From NCBI RefSeq assembly GCF_027475565.1, contig NC_069384.1, positions 106,838,001-106,902,000 of the forward strand: DNA of 64,000 nt, in the 5' to 3' direction. A program made the position numbers and the translations under genes. The notes beneath the pieces are model-generated. The model was not told where the DNA came from and ran no database searches. It worked only from the letters and a program-made list of their open reading frames with translations. Source of the DNA: Acinonyx jubatus. Its lineage: Eukaryota; Chordata; Mammalia; Carnivora; Felidae. Positions 1 through 11,940 of this stretch are shown piece by piece (positions within the stretch are counted from its first letter, which is position 1; each line of letters starts with the position of its first letter).

Positions 1-182
1 GCAATAGGAAGTGAAGGAGACTGTGGCTATTTACAGAACACATGCTTGTTTAATGTAAGTAATACAATTAAAATATTTAAAATCCCTATGCTTGCCAAAA
101 TTAAACAGATCTTGAGTCCAGATGTTAGTTTATGACCTCTGGTATGATACAATCAACAATCTCCTCGGTAATATCCTTACAG

Positions 183-425
183 TATAAAAACAAAGAGGGA
201 GGCATAAGAGACTCTTAATACAGAGAACAAACTGAGGGCTGCTGGGGAGGAGGTGGGTGGGGGGATGGGCTAAATGGGTGATGGGCGTTAAGGAGGGGAC
301 TTGTTGGGATGAGCACTGCGTGTTACATGTAAGGGATGAATCACTAAATTCTACTGAAACCATTATTATACTCTATGCTAACTAACTAGGATTTAAATGA
401 AATAAATTAAAAAAAAACACAACAC
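183..425 (+). mobile_element. 5'-truncated L1 3' end (carnivore type)
   Basis: This is the last ~240 bp of a carnivore L1: the 3' UTR segment with the G-rich run, the 'gatgagcactg' block, 'aatcactaaattctactg' and a final A-rich tail. The insertion is bounded by a 10-bp target-site duplication, ATCCTTACAG, at 173-182 and 426-435. No ORF2 coding sequence remains, so the copy was dead on arrival. TSD and tail make the insertion call firm; the subfamily name is not determined. Confidence 0.85.
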
Positions 426-949
426 ATCCTTACAGCAAACCCCAACGATGAATTCCTTATATGGTTTCTCCTAAAGTGCTTCAGTATGGGCTGATATCAT
501 CACCTAGTGAACGTCATTCTGCTTTAGTCCAGAGGAGAGTTTTGGAAGGCCCAGGGGAATAGAAGAACTCTCCATAAATACTAATTTTTAAGCTGAGCTT
601 TTGAAATGGAGATGCATCAAAGATGTATACCATAAAAGGAAGCTTCTTTACTTTCACCCAGTGGAGGCCCCGATCTAATTACTTGCCTCATAGGGAATCA
701 CGTCCATTCCCATGGATTCAATAACAATATTGAATTTATGTTGATGAGGCCCAAATTTCTTTCTTCAGATCCGAGCCCTCTTCTGAGCTTCAGACACAAG
801 TATATCATTTTTGTATAGTTCCACATGTCGTAGGCAGATTTCTTAACCTTACATGGCCAGAATGCGACTCAATTTGCTTTACCCTAAAATCTGTTCCTCA
901 GCTCAGTAAAGGACACCATCATCCTCCCAATTACTCAGACCAGAAAGCA
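426..949. other. No recognised feature
   Basis: Single-copy-looking, AT-rich sequence. I see no open frame of note, no repeat family and no splice-site-bounded exon. Confidence 0.5.
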
Positions 950-1520
950 GGGAAGACTGTCTCATGCCCAATTTGCCAGCAAGAAATGTCATGCCATCTC
1001 CAATCTAAGTCTCAGTTCCAACAACTGCCCTGGATCTCTGCCGCCGTTGCCCTAATCTAATCACCAGCACCTCTTGCCTGGGCTGCGGCAACAGTCCCTC
1101 ATCTGGTGGGCTTCTCCTCCTGCACCTCTCCACACCATTTTCCCAAGCCAATGTCTTGTCTTTCTCCACTCACGACTTTTGCATACACTGCTTTCACTCT
1201 CTGGATACTCTTCCTCCCCCTCTTGACTATCTCGGTTTTGGACCTCAGCTTAAATGTCACAGCTTCAAAAAGCCCACCCTGAGCACCCAATCTTAAAATA
1301 AGTCTCCTCTTGTGATTTTTTTTTTAGCTCTGCCCCTTGTGGTCTTTTTCCGTTACAGCTCTTACCACTTCCTACATTCTTTTATTAATGTGTGTATTTG
1401 TTTTTTGCTTGCTTGTACCTTGAGAACAGGGGCCCTGTGTACCCTATTTTGTGTCTCCACTGTCTAGAACAATGTCTGGCTCTTTGGTAGACAGATAGAT
1501 GTTCCTTATATATTTCCTGA
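950..1520 (+). mobile_element. L2 (LINE2) 3' portion
   Basis: Degenerate L2 in sense orientation. Landmarks in order are 'cttgcctgggctgcggcaac' (~1075), 'cttaaatgtcacagcttc' and 'aaaagcccaccctgag' (~1250-1280), 'cttaccacttcctac' (~1360), and the 3' block resembling 'gagggcaggga...cctggcacatagtagg' (1420-1500) before an A-rich end at 1521. L2 is an ancient mammalian LINE and this copy is heavily mutated. The left edge is approximate. Confidence 0.65.
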
Positions 1521-2474
1521 ATTAAAAAAAAAAAATGAAAAATGGACGAGAATGCTCCTGATTCCTCTCTTTCTGCTTTCATTGGCTTTACCCTGTTGGA
1601 TCCATACTGCACACATTGACAATTTCCCCTGGAAATCTCACAGAAGCACTAGGTTAAAGTGTATGAAGATACAGGAATCGTGAAATAATTTAAAGGTCAT
1701 AACTTTGAAGAACTAGAAATTCATGTCTGAAAGAGAACTATCACTCAGAAATGATGGACAAGCTTTCTCAATTAGTTGTTATGTGAATCTGAAAGAACTT
1801 GAAGGCTTGAAATTTCCAGATTCCTTAAGTGCTGTTTTGACAAAGCTTTTCACAGAGGCAATAAAATGCTATAATGGATCCATTTCTGTACATGATGCGC
1901 TAACTGTGGATCAGTTTCTTATATGAAACCAAACAAGCCCCATTCTATTGATTCTCGAACTCTCTCCAGTGAATCAGTTTCTCATCGCTGGCAAACCCAT
2001 TTAAGACAGAGACATCTCAGAGCCTTAGGGAGCCTGCAAAGGACTCAAGCCCAGTAAAATGACCTTCTCCTCCAACAGTAAGCAGTGGTGTCCTAACCCA
2101 CCTGTGATGGCTGATTCCCAGGGGCTGAAAACTGCATTTCAGCTGAGATAGAGGTGACCGATGATCTCATTTCTCCTGGGATTATTTCAGTGCTCTGTGC
2201 CCTGTTTTTCTGGTTTCCACTGCTCTCTTTGTCACATTCCAAATACTGAATCGTACTTTTTGCCTGGTCCTTGAAGCTAAATGTCTTTTAATTTGTCTTC
2301 TTTCAGACTTATTAAAATTTGCATTACCTTTTTATAACCCTACAGGTAAAACACTAATAAATACATGTTTCCTATTTCAGGATTTTTTTTTTGTCTTTAT
2401 ATAGTTATACCACATAGACTTGGAATACCATAGAAGAGATGTACTCTGAAAAGAAAATAATGTCATTTTGTTTC
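1521..2474. other. No recognised gene; one 67-codon open frame
   Basis: The only frame of note is 1723-1926 on the plus strand (67 codons, starting MSERELSLRN). It has no recognisable domain and no transmembrane segment. Length and context fit chance. The rest is unassigned. Confidence 0.45.
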
Positions 2475-2500
2475 CCTCTCTCTCTCTCTCTCTCTCTCTC
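2475..2500. repeat. (CT)n microsatellite
   Basis: A near-perfect run of about 13 CT dinucleotides in unique sequence, not attached to a SINE. Likely length-polymorphic. Confidence 0.9.
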
Positions 2501-2751
2501 ATCTCAGGAGAGTTGGGTTTATTCTATCACTCTGATCACTCATAAATTTTAAGATTGTGGCAGGCTGACGAAACAACTAGGTGGGCAAGATGTCTGAAAA
2601 TTCATCTGATGAATTATTGTGAAGGCTATAACAGAAAAAAACAAAAAACCTATCTCCATAACATTAATCATCTTCTGCCTTTTTCCTAGACTCCTTTACA
2701 TTTGACTTTTTCATTTTTGATGTTTATCAGGGCTAGCATTAGATAATCACT

Positions 2752-2806
2752 TATTATGAATAAGATAATTTACATACATTATTTAATTCTTACACTAACC
2801 CTGAGG
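2752..2806 (-). mobile_element. MIR fragment (probable)
   Basis: The string 'tttacatacattatttaatt' followed by 'cttacactaaccctgag' matches the antisense core of MIR (the region before 'gaggtaggtactatt'). Only ~55 bp can be followed. Confidence 0.4.
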
Positions 2807-2830
2807 CTTTAGCATACCTGCTTTTTTAGA

Positions 2831-5800
2831 AAAAAAAATGGTACTAAGATTCTTCTGATTATAAAGCATTTAAGAGACACTGTCATGATTGCAACTTAAA
2901 TCTTGGTCAACTACAAATGCTGTCCTTCTTCCTCCAGGCATCACTCTCCTTAATGAGGTGTATCTTGTTCCTTATGTGGGAGAGACGATGCTCCTGCTAA
3001 TTTATTTCGTCACAGGCTGCAACGTGACCACAGCTTTGCATGGATCACATATGCATCAGCACTTTGTATACTATAAATTCCATGATTTCCTCTGAGCTTC
3101 TCTCCTACCAGTCCAAAAATAATGAAATGCAGACCTTACACTGTAGTTGATTTGCTTTATTTCCTTTCAGGTGTGGGCTGTAAGAACTCTTTGCTAATAA
3201 CTACTCCAGAGCATATAATGAACTCTATGAACACGGAAAACATACGCATCCAACAGTAACAGATGCAAATACGTCGCTGCTTACGTTCGTTTACCTGAAG
3301 CTTGCACTCCCCCATTTGTGCCTTTCGGAACGATGAGATGGATGCAAAAATTAGGCTCAGCGAAACTGGATTTGTTTTAATTCAGTTACCTTTAGGGTGC
3401 AATGCTGCCAGGAGGTCAGCACCAGACAGCTTCACTGATTTATTTTTTTTCTCCTTACTTTCTCTCGGTCTCTTCTCTTTTCCTTCACCTCTTTCATATA
3501 CAGGCTAAAGTTGGTGATTAGTCCTCTGTTTCTAGTTCAAATTAAGGTTCGTAGACAATATTCCCAGTTGGGGAAGAGTCCTTGCGCCAAGCTCTCCCCA
3601 AGTGCCCCAACAGCCACATCCCCGCTATTACCCTGCCCTTCTATCTGTCCCCACCCTCCGGCAACTGAACGGCTAAAACCCTGCTGCAGCCAACTGAGCA
3701 ACCCTGCATCTATTAGAGTTTGTTCCAGCAAAATGTAATAACGCAAATAGCTTCTCACATTTCTATTACCTTGGGTCCAGGGATCTTAGATGGAACATTC
3801 TCAAACTAAAATATTTTTGTTTTGTAGCCCATAGTGTGTTCACAAATCCATAAATCTGTTTTAAATTCAAGTTTCATAATCTCAACTTCCAGAGCTCTTG
3901 AGTGTCCATGAACTTGAGTTTTTCCTCATGTTAACAAAGATAGGGTATTTCTTTATTCTCAATTATATAATAAACTTAGAGAATTAAGGAACATAATAAA
4001 AGAAAAAGTAGCCAAATTAAAACACAACTTTAAAACTGGTACATTTGTTTTTAAAACCTCATTCTACTTTTTTCTCCCCAAACATTATTAATGGAGTAAT
4101 TCGTTTTTCCCCTTTGTCACTGGGATAGGAGAATTATAGTGCCTTCTAAATCTCATCCACTGCCTGCTGAGCAAAGCATGCAATTAAAGTACAAATAAAT
4201 AAAACAAATTATGCTATTTATTTGTTTATACTTCTCATTCTGGAAGGGAGTTTAGACAGCTTATTGTTTACTATAGGGGAGAATGCCTAGGAACAATGTA
4301 ATTTTAGTTGGTTCGGCCTGTTTAGAATGTGAGCTTGGGAGGAAGGGGCCATACTTCTGGGGTGCCCTATATGGACACCCAAAAGGTAAATTTTCCAATT
4401 TCACCATGGAGGATAAAGAGTAATTGGGGGTGATCAGCAAAATAGGCTGGAAGAAGCAAAAATTCATACCAAAGAAATCTTTTTAACATTCAGTAGTGTG
4501 TGAAGTTGTAAACTTTATTTATCCTTTAATGACCCATGGCGCCCTTATCCCCCATTAATGGACACCGTAGGTTTCTGTTTCTTCCTTGAACGGGTATTAG
4601 GCGTATTGTGTTGGATTCAGATGTGATTGCCCCTTTTGACTCAATGGGATATGGGACACCTTTCTGGCAAGGGTAAGGCCTTTGAAGAAATAGAGGGCAT
4701 TATTATCAATTATCAAAGAAAGAGGCCAGCCTCAGAACTTGGACAACTAATGTTGGACAGGAGGGGGTAGGGAAGCCTCTGTTTCTGGACCTCACCCTCT
4801 GGGTCTAGAATTAGTGGTAAGCAGAGGGCTGGACCTGGATATAAGGCATCATGGGCTCTCAGAGGACAATTTTAGAACCTGATCTTATTTAATTGTATGC
4901 TATTCTCTCAGTTTATTTCTTTTCTATTTTTATTTTTTTTATCTCTTAGCTGGTATTTCACAAAGTATAGCCTTTGGTCAGACCAGAATCATCCTAGATG
5001 TATTAAAACAGAATCTTTGGGATTACGGCCTTGTTATCAGATTAAATGGGCCCTCCAATTTGAGATTCACTGCCCTGGTCTTTAGTAAAGGCTAGTTTAA
5101 ATATTCCCATCTTTTCGCTGTGCCTGTGAGCAGATATTAGGTATGCTTGTGGTGACACATGTGGTAAGAATGTTAAGAAGGAGCACCCAGCACCTAAGAC
5201 CTATGGGCAAGGGGTGAGTGGTCAATGACAGCTAGTGGTAGTTTCCAAAAAGAGAAAGTAGCTCTTGGCCGGGAAGGAGAGAACCAGAGCAAGGAAGAAT
5301 CTGGGCTGGGAAGTGGAGAAGTCCTTTTCCACAAGGTAATTTGCCCTCTCTTTCCAACCTTAGAGGACAGAGTTTGATTTTATTAGGGGAAATGGTCCTT
5401 TCCTTTTCAATCCTATATTATTTGTGGTTCACACAAATGACCACTTTAAAAAGTTAACCAGAGAGAATTCAAGAGGCAATGATACAGATTCTTCTAATAA
5501 AAAGAAGCTTTGGGTGGGTGTCCCTGGCCAAGACAAGCTCCACTGAAAGCACCAAAAAAAGAAAAGGGGCTGTGTTCCAAAGAAAGGGTTTCTTCAGGCT
5601 ATTCTAGAAGAGGACTCTGATTGCCTGTCAAAGAAGATTGGACGGACTCAAGCCCCTGAGGTGCTAGCAAATGATGTAGTAGGAAAGTGAACACGTAGTA
5701 TCTCAGCCAGGTCGTTAACTGCTAAAAACATCGAGAGGAAGCTGAACCTGTCAAAGCAGATCTTCACTCTCCAGTAAGAAGAGGCAGGATACATTTCTCC

Positions 5801-6304
5801 ACTTACAAGTTCTTTGTTTTCTTTGACTTCCCAGTATTTCTTGATCTATACGTTTAAGTAAATTAGCCATTATGGTGTCACTGTAAATAAGTAGCCTTTT
5901 TGTATACTCACTGGTGTTTGTTCCCTGGGCTCAGTAAATTCTCCAGTCCTAAAGATGCTGCTGCCTACACCACAGTGCTTTTGAGGCCATCAGAAATAGC
6001 AGTCAGCCATGGGGGCCAAGAAGGGAAGGTCTCAGTAGGAGTAAAAACCCACCGGGGACATTCCGGCAAGGTCCGCATCCTCCCATCAGCTGAGGACACT
6101 CAAAGAGCCCTGACCTTGGAGGCCAGTACACTGAATGAAGCTTCTCCGTAGCCAAAGAGGCTTAGCCACACCTTCTCCTCTGACCCCAGGTCTCTGAGGA
6201 GTCTTCACGGAATCATCATAAACTCCCACATGGCTGCTCGCCTGCTTACAGCAGTCACCCAGGGGATCTCTGACCAGAAGCTGATCCTTCCTAAGGCCGA
6301 GGCA
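2831..6304. other. 3.5 kb without recognised repeats or genes
   Basis: I recognise no SINE, L1, L2 or tRNA here. Open frames are under 85 codons and overlap on both strands (for example 3511-3738 plus against 3537-3758 minus), as expected by chance. The 5900-6151 plus frame (83 codons) has no recognisable domain. This is the longest stretch in the window that looks unique, so it is a reasonable place to look for conserved non-coding elements. Confidence 0.45.
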
Positions 6305-6400
6305 GCAGTGGCATCATCTGAAAGCTTGTTAGGAACGCAGAATCCCAGGCCCCTCCCCAGACCTACTGAATTTTAGCCAGAATCCTTAGAGTTAATGATT
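6305..6400 (-). mobile_element. MER5A-like hAT-Charlie MITE fragment
   Basis: The segment with 'gcttgttaggaacgcagaat' then 'cccctccccagacctactga' matches the reverse of MER5A (…AACTTGTTAGAAATGCAAAT…CCCCAGACCTACTGAATCAG). It is a non-autonomous DNA transposon remnant. Neither terminal inverted repeat is intact. Confidence 0.6.
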
Positions 6401-6814
6401 AAATCTGAATCCTTAAATTTAAGAAATACAAAGCTGAAGCAGCTAGAGAGCTCTGTATTTGGAGCCGATTTTATGCAGGAAGATCTAAGTTCAGTCTGGA
6501 CGGCAGACATCGAATGAGAAGGTCGGGACAGGAAGGCAGACACAATTCTTCACAAGAAAGGGAGTCTGTGCACATTATGTTGTATATAAACGTTTATTCC
6601 TCAATGTGTACGTAAACTGCACCAACTTTAATAATGAATGATTCATCTTTGGGAGAAGTAACTGTATCTAATTCCACTGCTCAAAGCTATGTTATCAAGC
6701 GGAATCCTCCCTGTGCTCCTCAGGGTGGTGAGAGCATCTCAGAGAGCATGGAAAGTGGACACCCTCGCCCGCCACCTCCCTCCTAAAGTCCCCTGGGAGG
6801 TCAGTCCAGCCCAG

Positions 6815-6975
6815 GGTTGCTCTGCCCTGGTTGTTCATCAGAAACACCTGGGAGCACTCAAAACCACCACCATCCGGCCCCACCTTGGACCAGTCAAATG
6901 GGAATTTCTGGGTTTGAGGCTCTGGGCAGGGAGATTTTAAAAATCTCTGGGGTTTGCAGGCCAGGCTAACTCACA
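6815..6975 (+). mobile_element. MER20/MER5-type hAT-Charlie MITE
   Basis: It contains the hallmark order 'catcagaaacacctgggagc', 'ccggccccacc', 'agtcaaatgggaatttctgg', then 'gagattttaaaaatctc'. That order fits a MER20-type MITE, where CATCAGAATCACCTGG is followed by GGCCCCACC and AATCAGAATCTCTGG. The open frame 6689-6940 crosses it and is not a gene. Confidence 0.55.
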
Positions 6976-8570
6976 GTTAAGAAATGAACAGTGCGTCAGA
7001 CCACAGGGGCGTGGGAAAGTGGCATTTACATGTGTTCCTAGGGCAACCCAGGGGATGAAGTTCCACGGTATAGAGACAGGAGGAGCTCAGGAGGCTCACG
7101 GACACGGGATGACTAGACACCGGGGTTTGTCCACAAGAGGACCCCACACGAAGAGCTGAATGCCATTTGGTGCTTTCCCTTGGATGAAGAAAACAGGCAA
7201 TGCAGCTTATGGTCATCCGCTTTCCAGTTGAACATTTTCATTCCTTTTAGGTCTCTCCAACCCTGGAATGTAGTCTACCCTCTATCACCACCCATGGTGT
7301 TGGCAGCGTAGAGAAAAGAAAGAAATGTGGATGTAAAGTGAAGTTTCGCTTCCCCCACTTTCACACTTACTTTGAAATTTGTGTTTGTTGACAACAGGGT
7401 ATTATTGAGGGGCTTCAGCCAGGGGGGCAGGGTGGTGTCCCTGAAGAAGCTGAGGGCACCACAAGCTCCACTGGGAACATGGGGGAGGTGTGGGGGTCAA
7501 GGAGCAGATGCCAGGAATGGCTGTGATGTGGGTGTGGGAGAAATCTTTCCTGACATCCACTAGCTGGTATTCATCAAGTTGATGGCTGTGACCCATTAGT
7601 TTGTCATGAAATCCATTTTAAAGGTCACATCCAGTGTTTTTAAGCAGGATGAAATGGCATGGAATAGAATAGAAAATATCAGAGCTCACAGCCCATCCAC
7701 CATTATAAGGCTAATTAGTGTTTTTTTTAACTTTGGCTTATAGTATGCATGTACATGTATATGTGCATTGGTATACAATAGAACCCGTATTTCTTTCTAT
7801 GGTCAAGCATTTGAGAACTACTGAATTGCATTTATTTGCAGCGGAATAAAAAACTTTATTGGACACTGTCCGTGGGTACAGCTCTCCATGGTGCCGTGAG
7901 ACAGGCGACAGGGAAGATAAGCCGTCATCTCAGCCTGACAGAATTCAGGCTTCGAGAACAGGCAGAAGAGGGGCAGAAGGTCTAACAGCCTGTGCACTGA
8001 TGTGCAGGGGCAGGGGGCGGGCCTTAACTGCAGGACAAACTCAGACAGTGTTGTTAAGATGGGGAGAACAGAGCTTGTCACCAGAGCATTTTCTTGCTAC
8101 TCACCCCCAAACTTAAATACAGTCTGATGGGCTTATGGATCTGAAAAGAGCTTGACCCATTGTCTACACCTGGTTTTTATTTTATAAGTTTCCTTCATTG
8201 AGAGTCGATAACTTTCTACCAGTTTCAACCCTATCATTTATCCACGAAGGGAGGTATGTTGCTCCGAGGAAACTAGTATTAATATCTATTATAAATACAT
8301 ATCTTTAAATCGTCACTTTACATTACAAAAGACATTTTTGCATTTCTGATAAAGTCATCGAGTTTATACGTGCATTTCATACGATTAAATTTACCAGAAA
8401 AATAAGCTTGAATGTACAAATATGCTACATTTTCCCGACTGGTGTATTGCATTCAGGGAGGAGTGTCTTTTTCATTAATAATTATTTGATAAAATCAAGA
8501 TGTCTCTATTCACCTTAATTTGGGGGGGTGGGGAGTGTGGGAGGTGATAGCGGAGTCTAGTTCTCTCAAT
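6976..8570. other. No recognised gene
   Basis: Unassigned sequence. Overlapping frames at 7818-8081 (minus, 87 codons) and 7859-8116 (plus, 85 codons) cover the same DNA and neither resembles a known family. Confidence 0.45.
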
Positions 8571-8581
8571 AAGAAACAACA

Positions 8582-8795
8582 GGGGCGCCTGGGTGGCTCA
8601 GTCGGTTAAGCGTCCGACTTCGGCTCAGGTCACGATCTCACGGTCTGTGAGTTCAAGCCCCGCGTGGGGCTCTGGGCTGATGGCTCAGAGCCTGGAGCCT
8701 GCTTCCGATTCTGTGTCTCCCTCTCTCTGTGCCCCTCCCCCGTTCATGCTCTGTCTCTCTCTGTCTCAAAAATAAATAAACATTAAAAAAAAAAA
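8582..8795 (+). mobile_element. Feline Can-SINE (SINEC_Fc type), full length
   Basis: Full-length tRNA-Lys-derived SINE. It has the head gggcgcctgggtggctcag with the A box, the B box region (agttcaagcccc), the 'gagcctggagcctgcttc' middle, a CT-rich tract, an AATAAATAAA block and an A tail. An 11-bp TSD, AAGAAACAACA, lies at 8571-8581 and 8796-8806. Such elements carry an internal Pol III promoter and are mobilised by L1 enzymes. Its frame translating as MAQSVKRPTSAQ is a SINE translation, not a gene. Confidence 0.97.
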
Positions 8796-8806
8796 AAGAA
8801 ACAACA

Positions 8807-9554
8807 ATAACAGAAGTGGAACACCCTACTATTATGTACAAGGAAGATACAACTGCTATCTGGGCAGCAAAGATGGCCAACGAAGAAACAGCAGTAAAGG
8901 TCTGGGCAGACTCTCAAATTATAAAACCCTTTTCCTCTCCTCACACTCACTGACTTGGCCCATCCGTTGAGATGATCACACACCCATTGAAGATGCAGGT
9001 GGTGATTCTGCCCACAAGGTCCCTGAATTGGCTGTTCATTTCAGACAGCCTGGTCTGAGGGGGTAGGGAGGACATGCCAGATGGAAATGGGAAGGAGGTA
9101 CCTGGAACTCTCAGAAAAGGAGCTTCCCATTGGGGATGGTGGGTTGCGGAGGTTTTCAAAGCCCCCAAACTCCGAAAGAGGTGTTGTGTGGTTAACACAA
9201 TGGCTTCTCCCCCTTTCCAGAAGGAATCCTGCCTGAATCACTGCTAAGAACTTAAGGGATTGTAATTATTTAGCTTATCCAAAAGTCAGTTCCCAGTGGA
9301 TTTTTCCTTTTACCGGAGTTGGATGGTAGTCAAGACGGACTTTTCCACTGGGCCCCAGTGAAGGATAGTGTGGAGCCACACTTTCATCTGGGCAACAAGA
9401 TGTGTATGATTCTTTTGTGAATCCCTCAGAAATGCTTCTGCTGCTAGTATTGAGAAAGAACGCTTCCCTTAATTTCCCTTTGATAGGAACCATGATAATA
9501 TACAGCAGTCTACCTTCAGAGATTGTGTTTATATTACGTTATGATTATGGAAAC
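8807..9554. other. No recognised feature
   Basis: Unassigned. Minus-strand frames of 66-83 codons overlap each other and show no known domain. Confidence 0.45.
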
Positions 9555-9720
9555 ATATTTGATGTTTATGACAACCTTTAGAGGGAAATTGAACAGATAT
9601 TATCATCTACCATCACAGATGAGAGAACGAAGACACAGACACTTGATAGGAGGATAGGGGTCTCCCTCATGTAATCAGGTAGCAGAAAAGACCAAATGAA
9701 TCAGATTATACTGTCGTCCA
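9555..9720 (-). mobile_element. MIR, antisense
   Basis: It reads 'attatcatctaccatcacag' followed by 'atgagagaacgaagacacag', the MIR core on the minus strand (ATTATTATCCCCATTTTACAGATGAGGAAACTGAGGC). It continues through a degenerate 'catgtaatcaggtagcag' block. Confidence 0.6.
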
Positions 9721-10034
9721 GCATCACCTCTTTCCAGGACCTCTCACAGAGTGGAGACAAGCAGTCATGAAACCAGGACTGGGGCTCCTCATCCCTGGTG
9801 GGCTATGAGCTCCCTACCCTTGTCTCTGATACTGTGGGTGGCAGGAGTGGAAAGGCAAGAGGAGGCACCCACGGCGGGGCAGGTCTGAGGCTATTACTAT
9901 CACACGCCCTACTGCTGGCCTGAATAAACCATCAGTAGACTACAGACACATGTGCTATTGGAACTACAACAGGCTGGCCTTTGGGCTGGACTGAAGTAAG
10001 CAGAGTCGTGGGGAGAGACCCCAGTAACACAAGC

Positions 10035-10215
10035 ACTGGGGCTACACATGTGAAATTCAAATAATGGCTTTGCCACTTATTACTTATGAGGCTTTGGGCA
10101 GGCACTTCACCTCTCTGAGCCTCAACTCCTCTTATATAAAATGGGATGGCAGTTAACATTCAGGGTCAACGTGAAATCAGAAATGTACACATAGTAGGCA
10201 CTTAAATAATTGGAG
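10035..10215 (+). mobile_element. MIR, sense
   Basis: Landmarks are 'ctttgccacttattactta', 'ctttgggcaggcacttcacc', 'tctctgagcctcaactcctc', 'tataaaatgggatggcag' and the 3' 'catagtaggcacttaaataa'. It is nearly complete from core to 3' end. Confidence 0.85.
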
Positions 10216-10886
10216 GGAGAGTGTTATTACTATTATCTCAGACCCCAGCTGGGGCATACTATACTAGGAAGAGACTCTGTTGCCACAAGTTTCATTATGG
10301 GAAGTAAATAAAATAGTCCTTATGTTCCAGGATGTCAAAAAAGACTGGCTAGGATATCAAATATTCTGAAATATTTGATAAAATAGAGATACCACGCTTA
10401 TATGTGGCCTGTAATATTGAAGTCCACATTTTTGCTTTCTTGGGAAAAACTTCACAACCATTTAGTGTAGACCAGCACCCCTGGTTCATTCATATCCTTA
10501 ACCAGGCCAGGTTCCTGCTTGCCTTCAAACTTGGGTGCCTCCGTATCCTTCATCATGTCCTTGGCAGTGAATAATTTTCCTCTCTTGGGAATTTCTCTAT
10601 ATTCTGGCTAAATCTTCTTTAAGGCATGTGTCAGAAGTGTTGGTGGGGTCTGGGTAGTATAGTGGTGACCCAGGAGTGCCTGGTCCCACACTGTGGCATT
10701 CCACCTGCCCATCCCCATGCCCCATGAGATGCCAAGGGAGATACATGCACAGTACCAGGACTAACATGAGCAGCAACGAGCATAACGCTCATGCTGCTGT
10801 TGGCTGGGGGTCCACTGGAGGTCCCAAAGCAGAATCATGGAGACCGGCAGTGAGGATATGAACAAGGATAAAAATCTAAAAGGTCT
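10216..10886. other. No recognised gene
   Basis: Unassigned. A tRNA-like A-box string at 10650-10663 (tagtatagtggtga) is present without a B box or cloverleaf, and may be a MIR head remnant. Confidence 0.45.
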
Positions 10887-11118
10887 GGGGGCACCTGGGT
10901 GGCTCATTCAGTTAAGTGTCTGACTTCAGCTCAGGTCATGATCTCACGGTTGGAGAGTTTGAGCCCCACATTGAGCTTTGCACTGACAGCACAGAGCTTG
11001 CTTGGGATTCTCTCTCTCCCTCTCTCTCTGCCCCTCCCCCACTTGGCTCACTTGCTCGCTCATGCTCGCGCTCTCTCTCTCTCTCTCAGAATAACAAATA
11101 AACTTAAAAAAAAAAAAA
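10887..11118 (+). mobile_element. Feline Can-SINE, diverged
   Basis: Head 'gggggcacctgggtggctca', B-box region 'gagagtttgagcccc', an expanded CT tract (11027-11089) and an A12 tail. Flanks are similar (ctaaaaggtctg before, ttaaaatgtctg after), which fits a mutated TSD of about 12 bp. More substitutions than the 8.6-kb copy suggest an older insertion. Confidence 0.93.
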
Positions 11119-11639
11119 CCCAAAGATTTAAAATGTCTGTGTGCTCCTTGTTCTGCTTACACCTGAAATTGATCACACTCTGGGAAGTTTAATGAAATGA
11201 AAGGAAGTGGAAATGGCAACAAAAGTAAAAGGACTGGCTTCCCAAGCTAAAGTGGGCCATCACTTTTCAAACTAAAAGGAAGAAAAGAGAGTTCTGTGCT
11301 CACACGCAAAACCTTTGAACATGCAGCGATCCTGCCCACTGGCAAACCGGCAGCCTTGACCCAAATCGTGTGTCCTGGAACTTGACCAATCAGCATGGAG
11401 ACTCCCTCCCTGCAAGGCTTGCAGTGAGGGGAGGGGTGCTGAGAGGTGCACCTTCCCTGTCTCTGGAGGCCGGCAGTACGGCTATGGCAGTATGTATCAT
11501 CTAGTGACTTGTGCCATCATTGTCGTGGAACACAATCATCCTCCCGACCAGATTATAAACTTCCTAAGAACAGGATCTGCTGTTAGTTCGTACTGCACAG
11601 TGTCTCAAACAGAGACATCGGGGTAAAGGAAGAAACGGA
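11119..11639. other. No recognised feature
   Basis: Unassigned sequence without a convincing exon or repeat family. Confidence 0.45.
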
Positions 11640-11765
11640 GGATTTACCAAACATGTGCCACATCACTGTGCTAGGCGCTCAATCTATCACTGTGTTTAAC
11701 TCCCGTCTATTCATTCGAGGTGGCCATAGGCATCACCCCACGCTGCAGGTACTGTGGCTCTGCCA
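11640..11765 (-). mobile_element. MIR fragment, antisense (probable)
   Basis: The string 'catcactgtgctaggcgctc' matches antisense MIR (GTGCCAGGCACTGTGCTAAGCGC), followed by a degraded 'cactgtgtttaactcccg'. Confidence 0.5.
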
Positions 11766-11815
11766 GGGTACTTCACTAGCGGAGAAGCAGTGATCACCAG
11801 TGCCTCTGGACTCCC

Positions 11816-11940
11816 GGGGGGAGGGGGAGGAGAAAAGGAAGAAGGAATAGGAAACAGAAGGAAGAGTGGGGGGATAAGAGAAAAGGAGGACTGAGGGGGA
11901 GGAAAGATAAAGACAGGAAAAAAGAAGAAAGTGAGAGCAA
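11816..11940 (+). repeat. Polypurine tract
   Basis: About 125 bp with roughly 93 % purines on the plus strand, rich in GGA and GAA runs, opening with G6-A-G5-A-GG. Pyrimidine interruptions are single T or C bases at wide spacing. Long purine/pyrimidine asymmetry of this kind can adopt triplex DNA. The minus-strand frame 11733-11945, with its Ser/Pro/Leu-rich product, is a by-product of it. Confidence 0.85.

Noticed and set aside
8593..8775. Recurrent frames translating as MAQSVKRPTSAQ… (also 10899, 26761, 39342, 56075, 61166)
   Set aside because: These are the sense translation of the Can-SINE, present wherever a plus-strand SINE occurs; not a protein family.
10648..10675. tRNA-like A box (tagtatagtggtga)
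   Set aside because: No B box, no anticodon stem and no acceptor stem follow. It resembles the tRNA-derived head of MIR.
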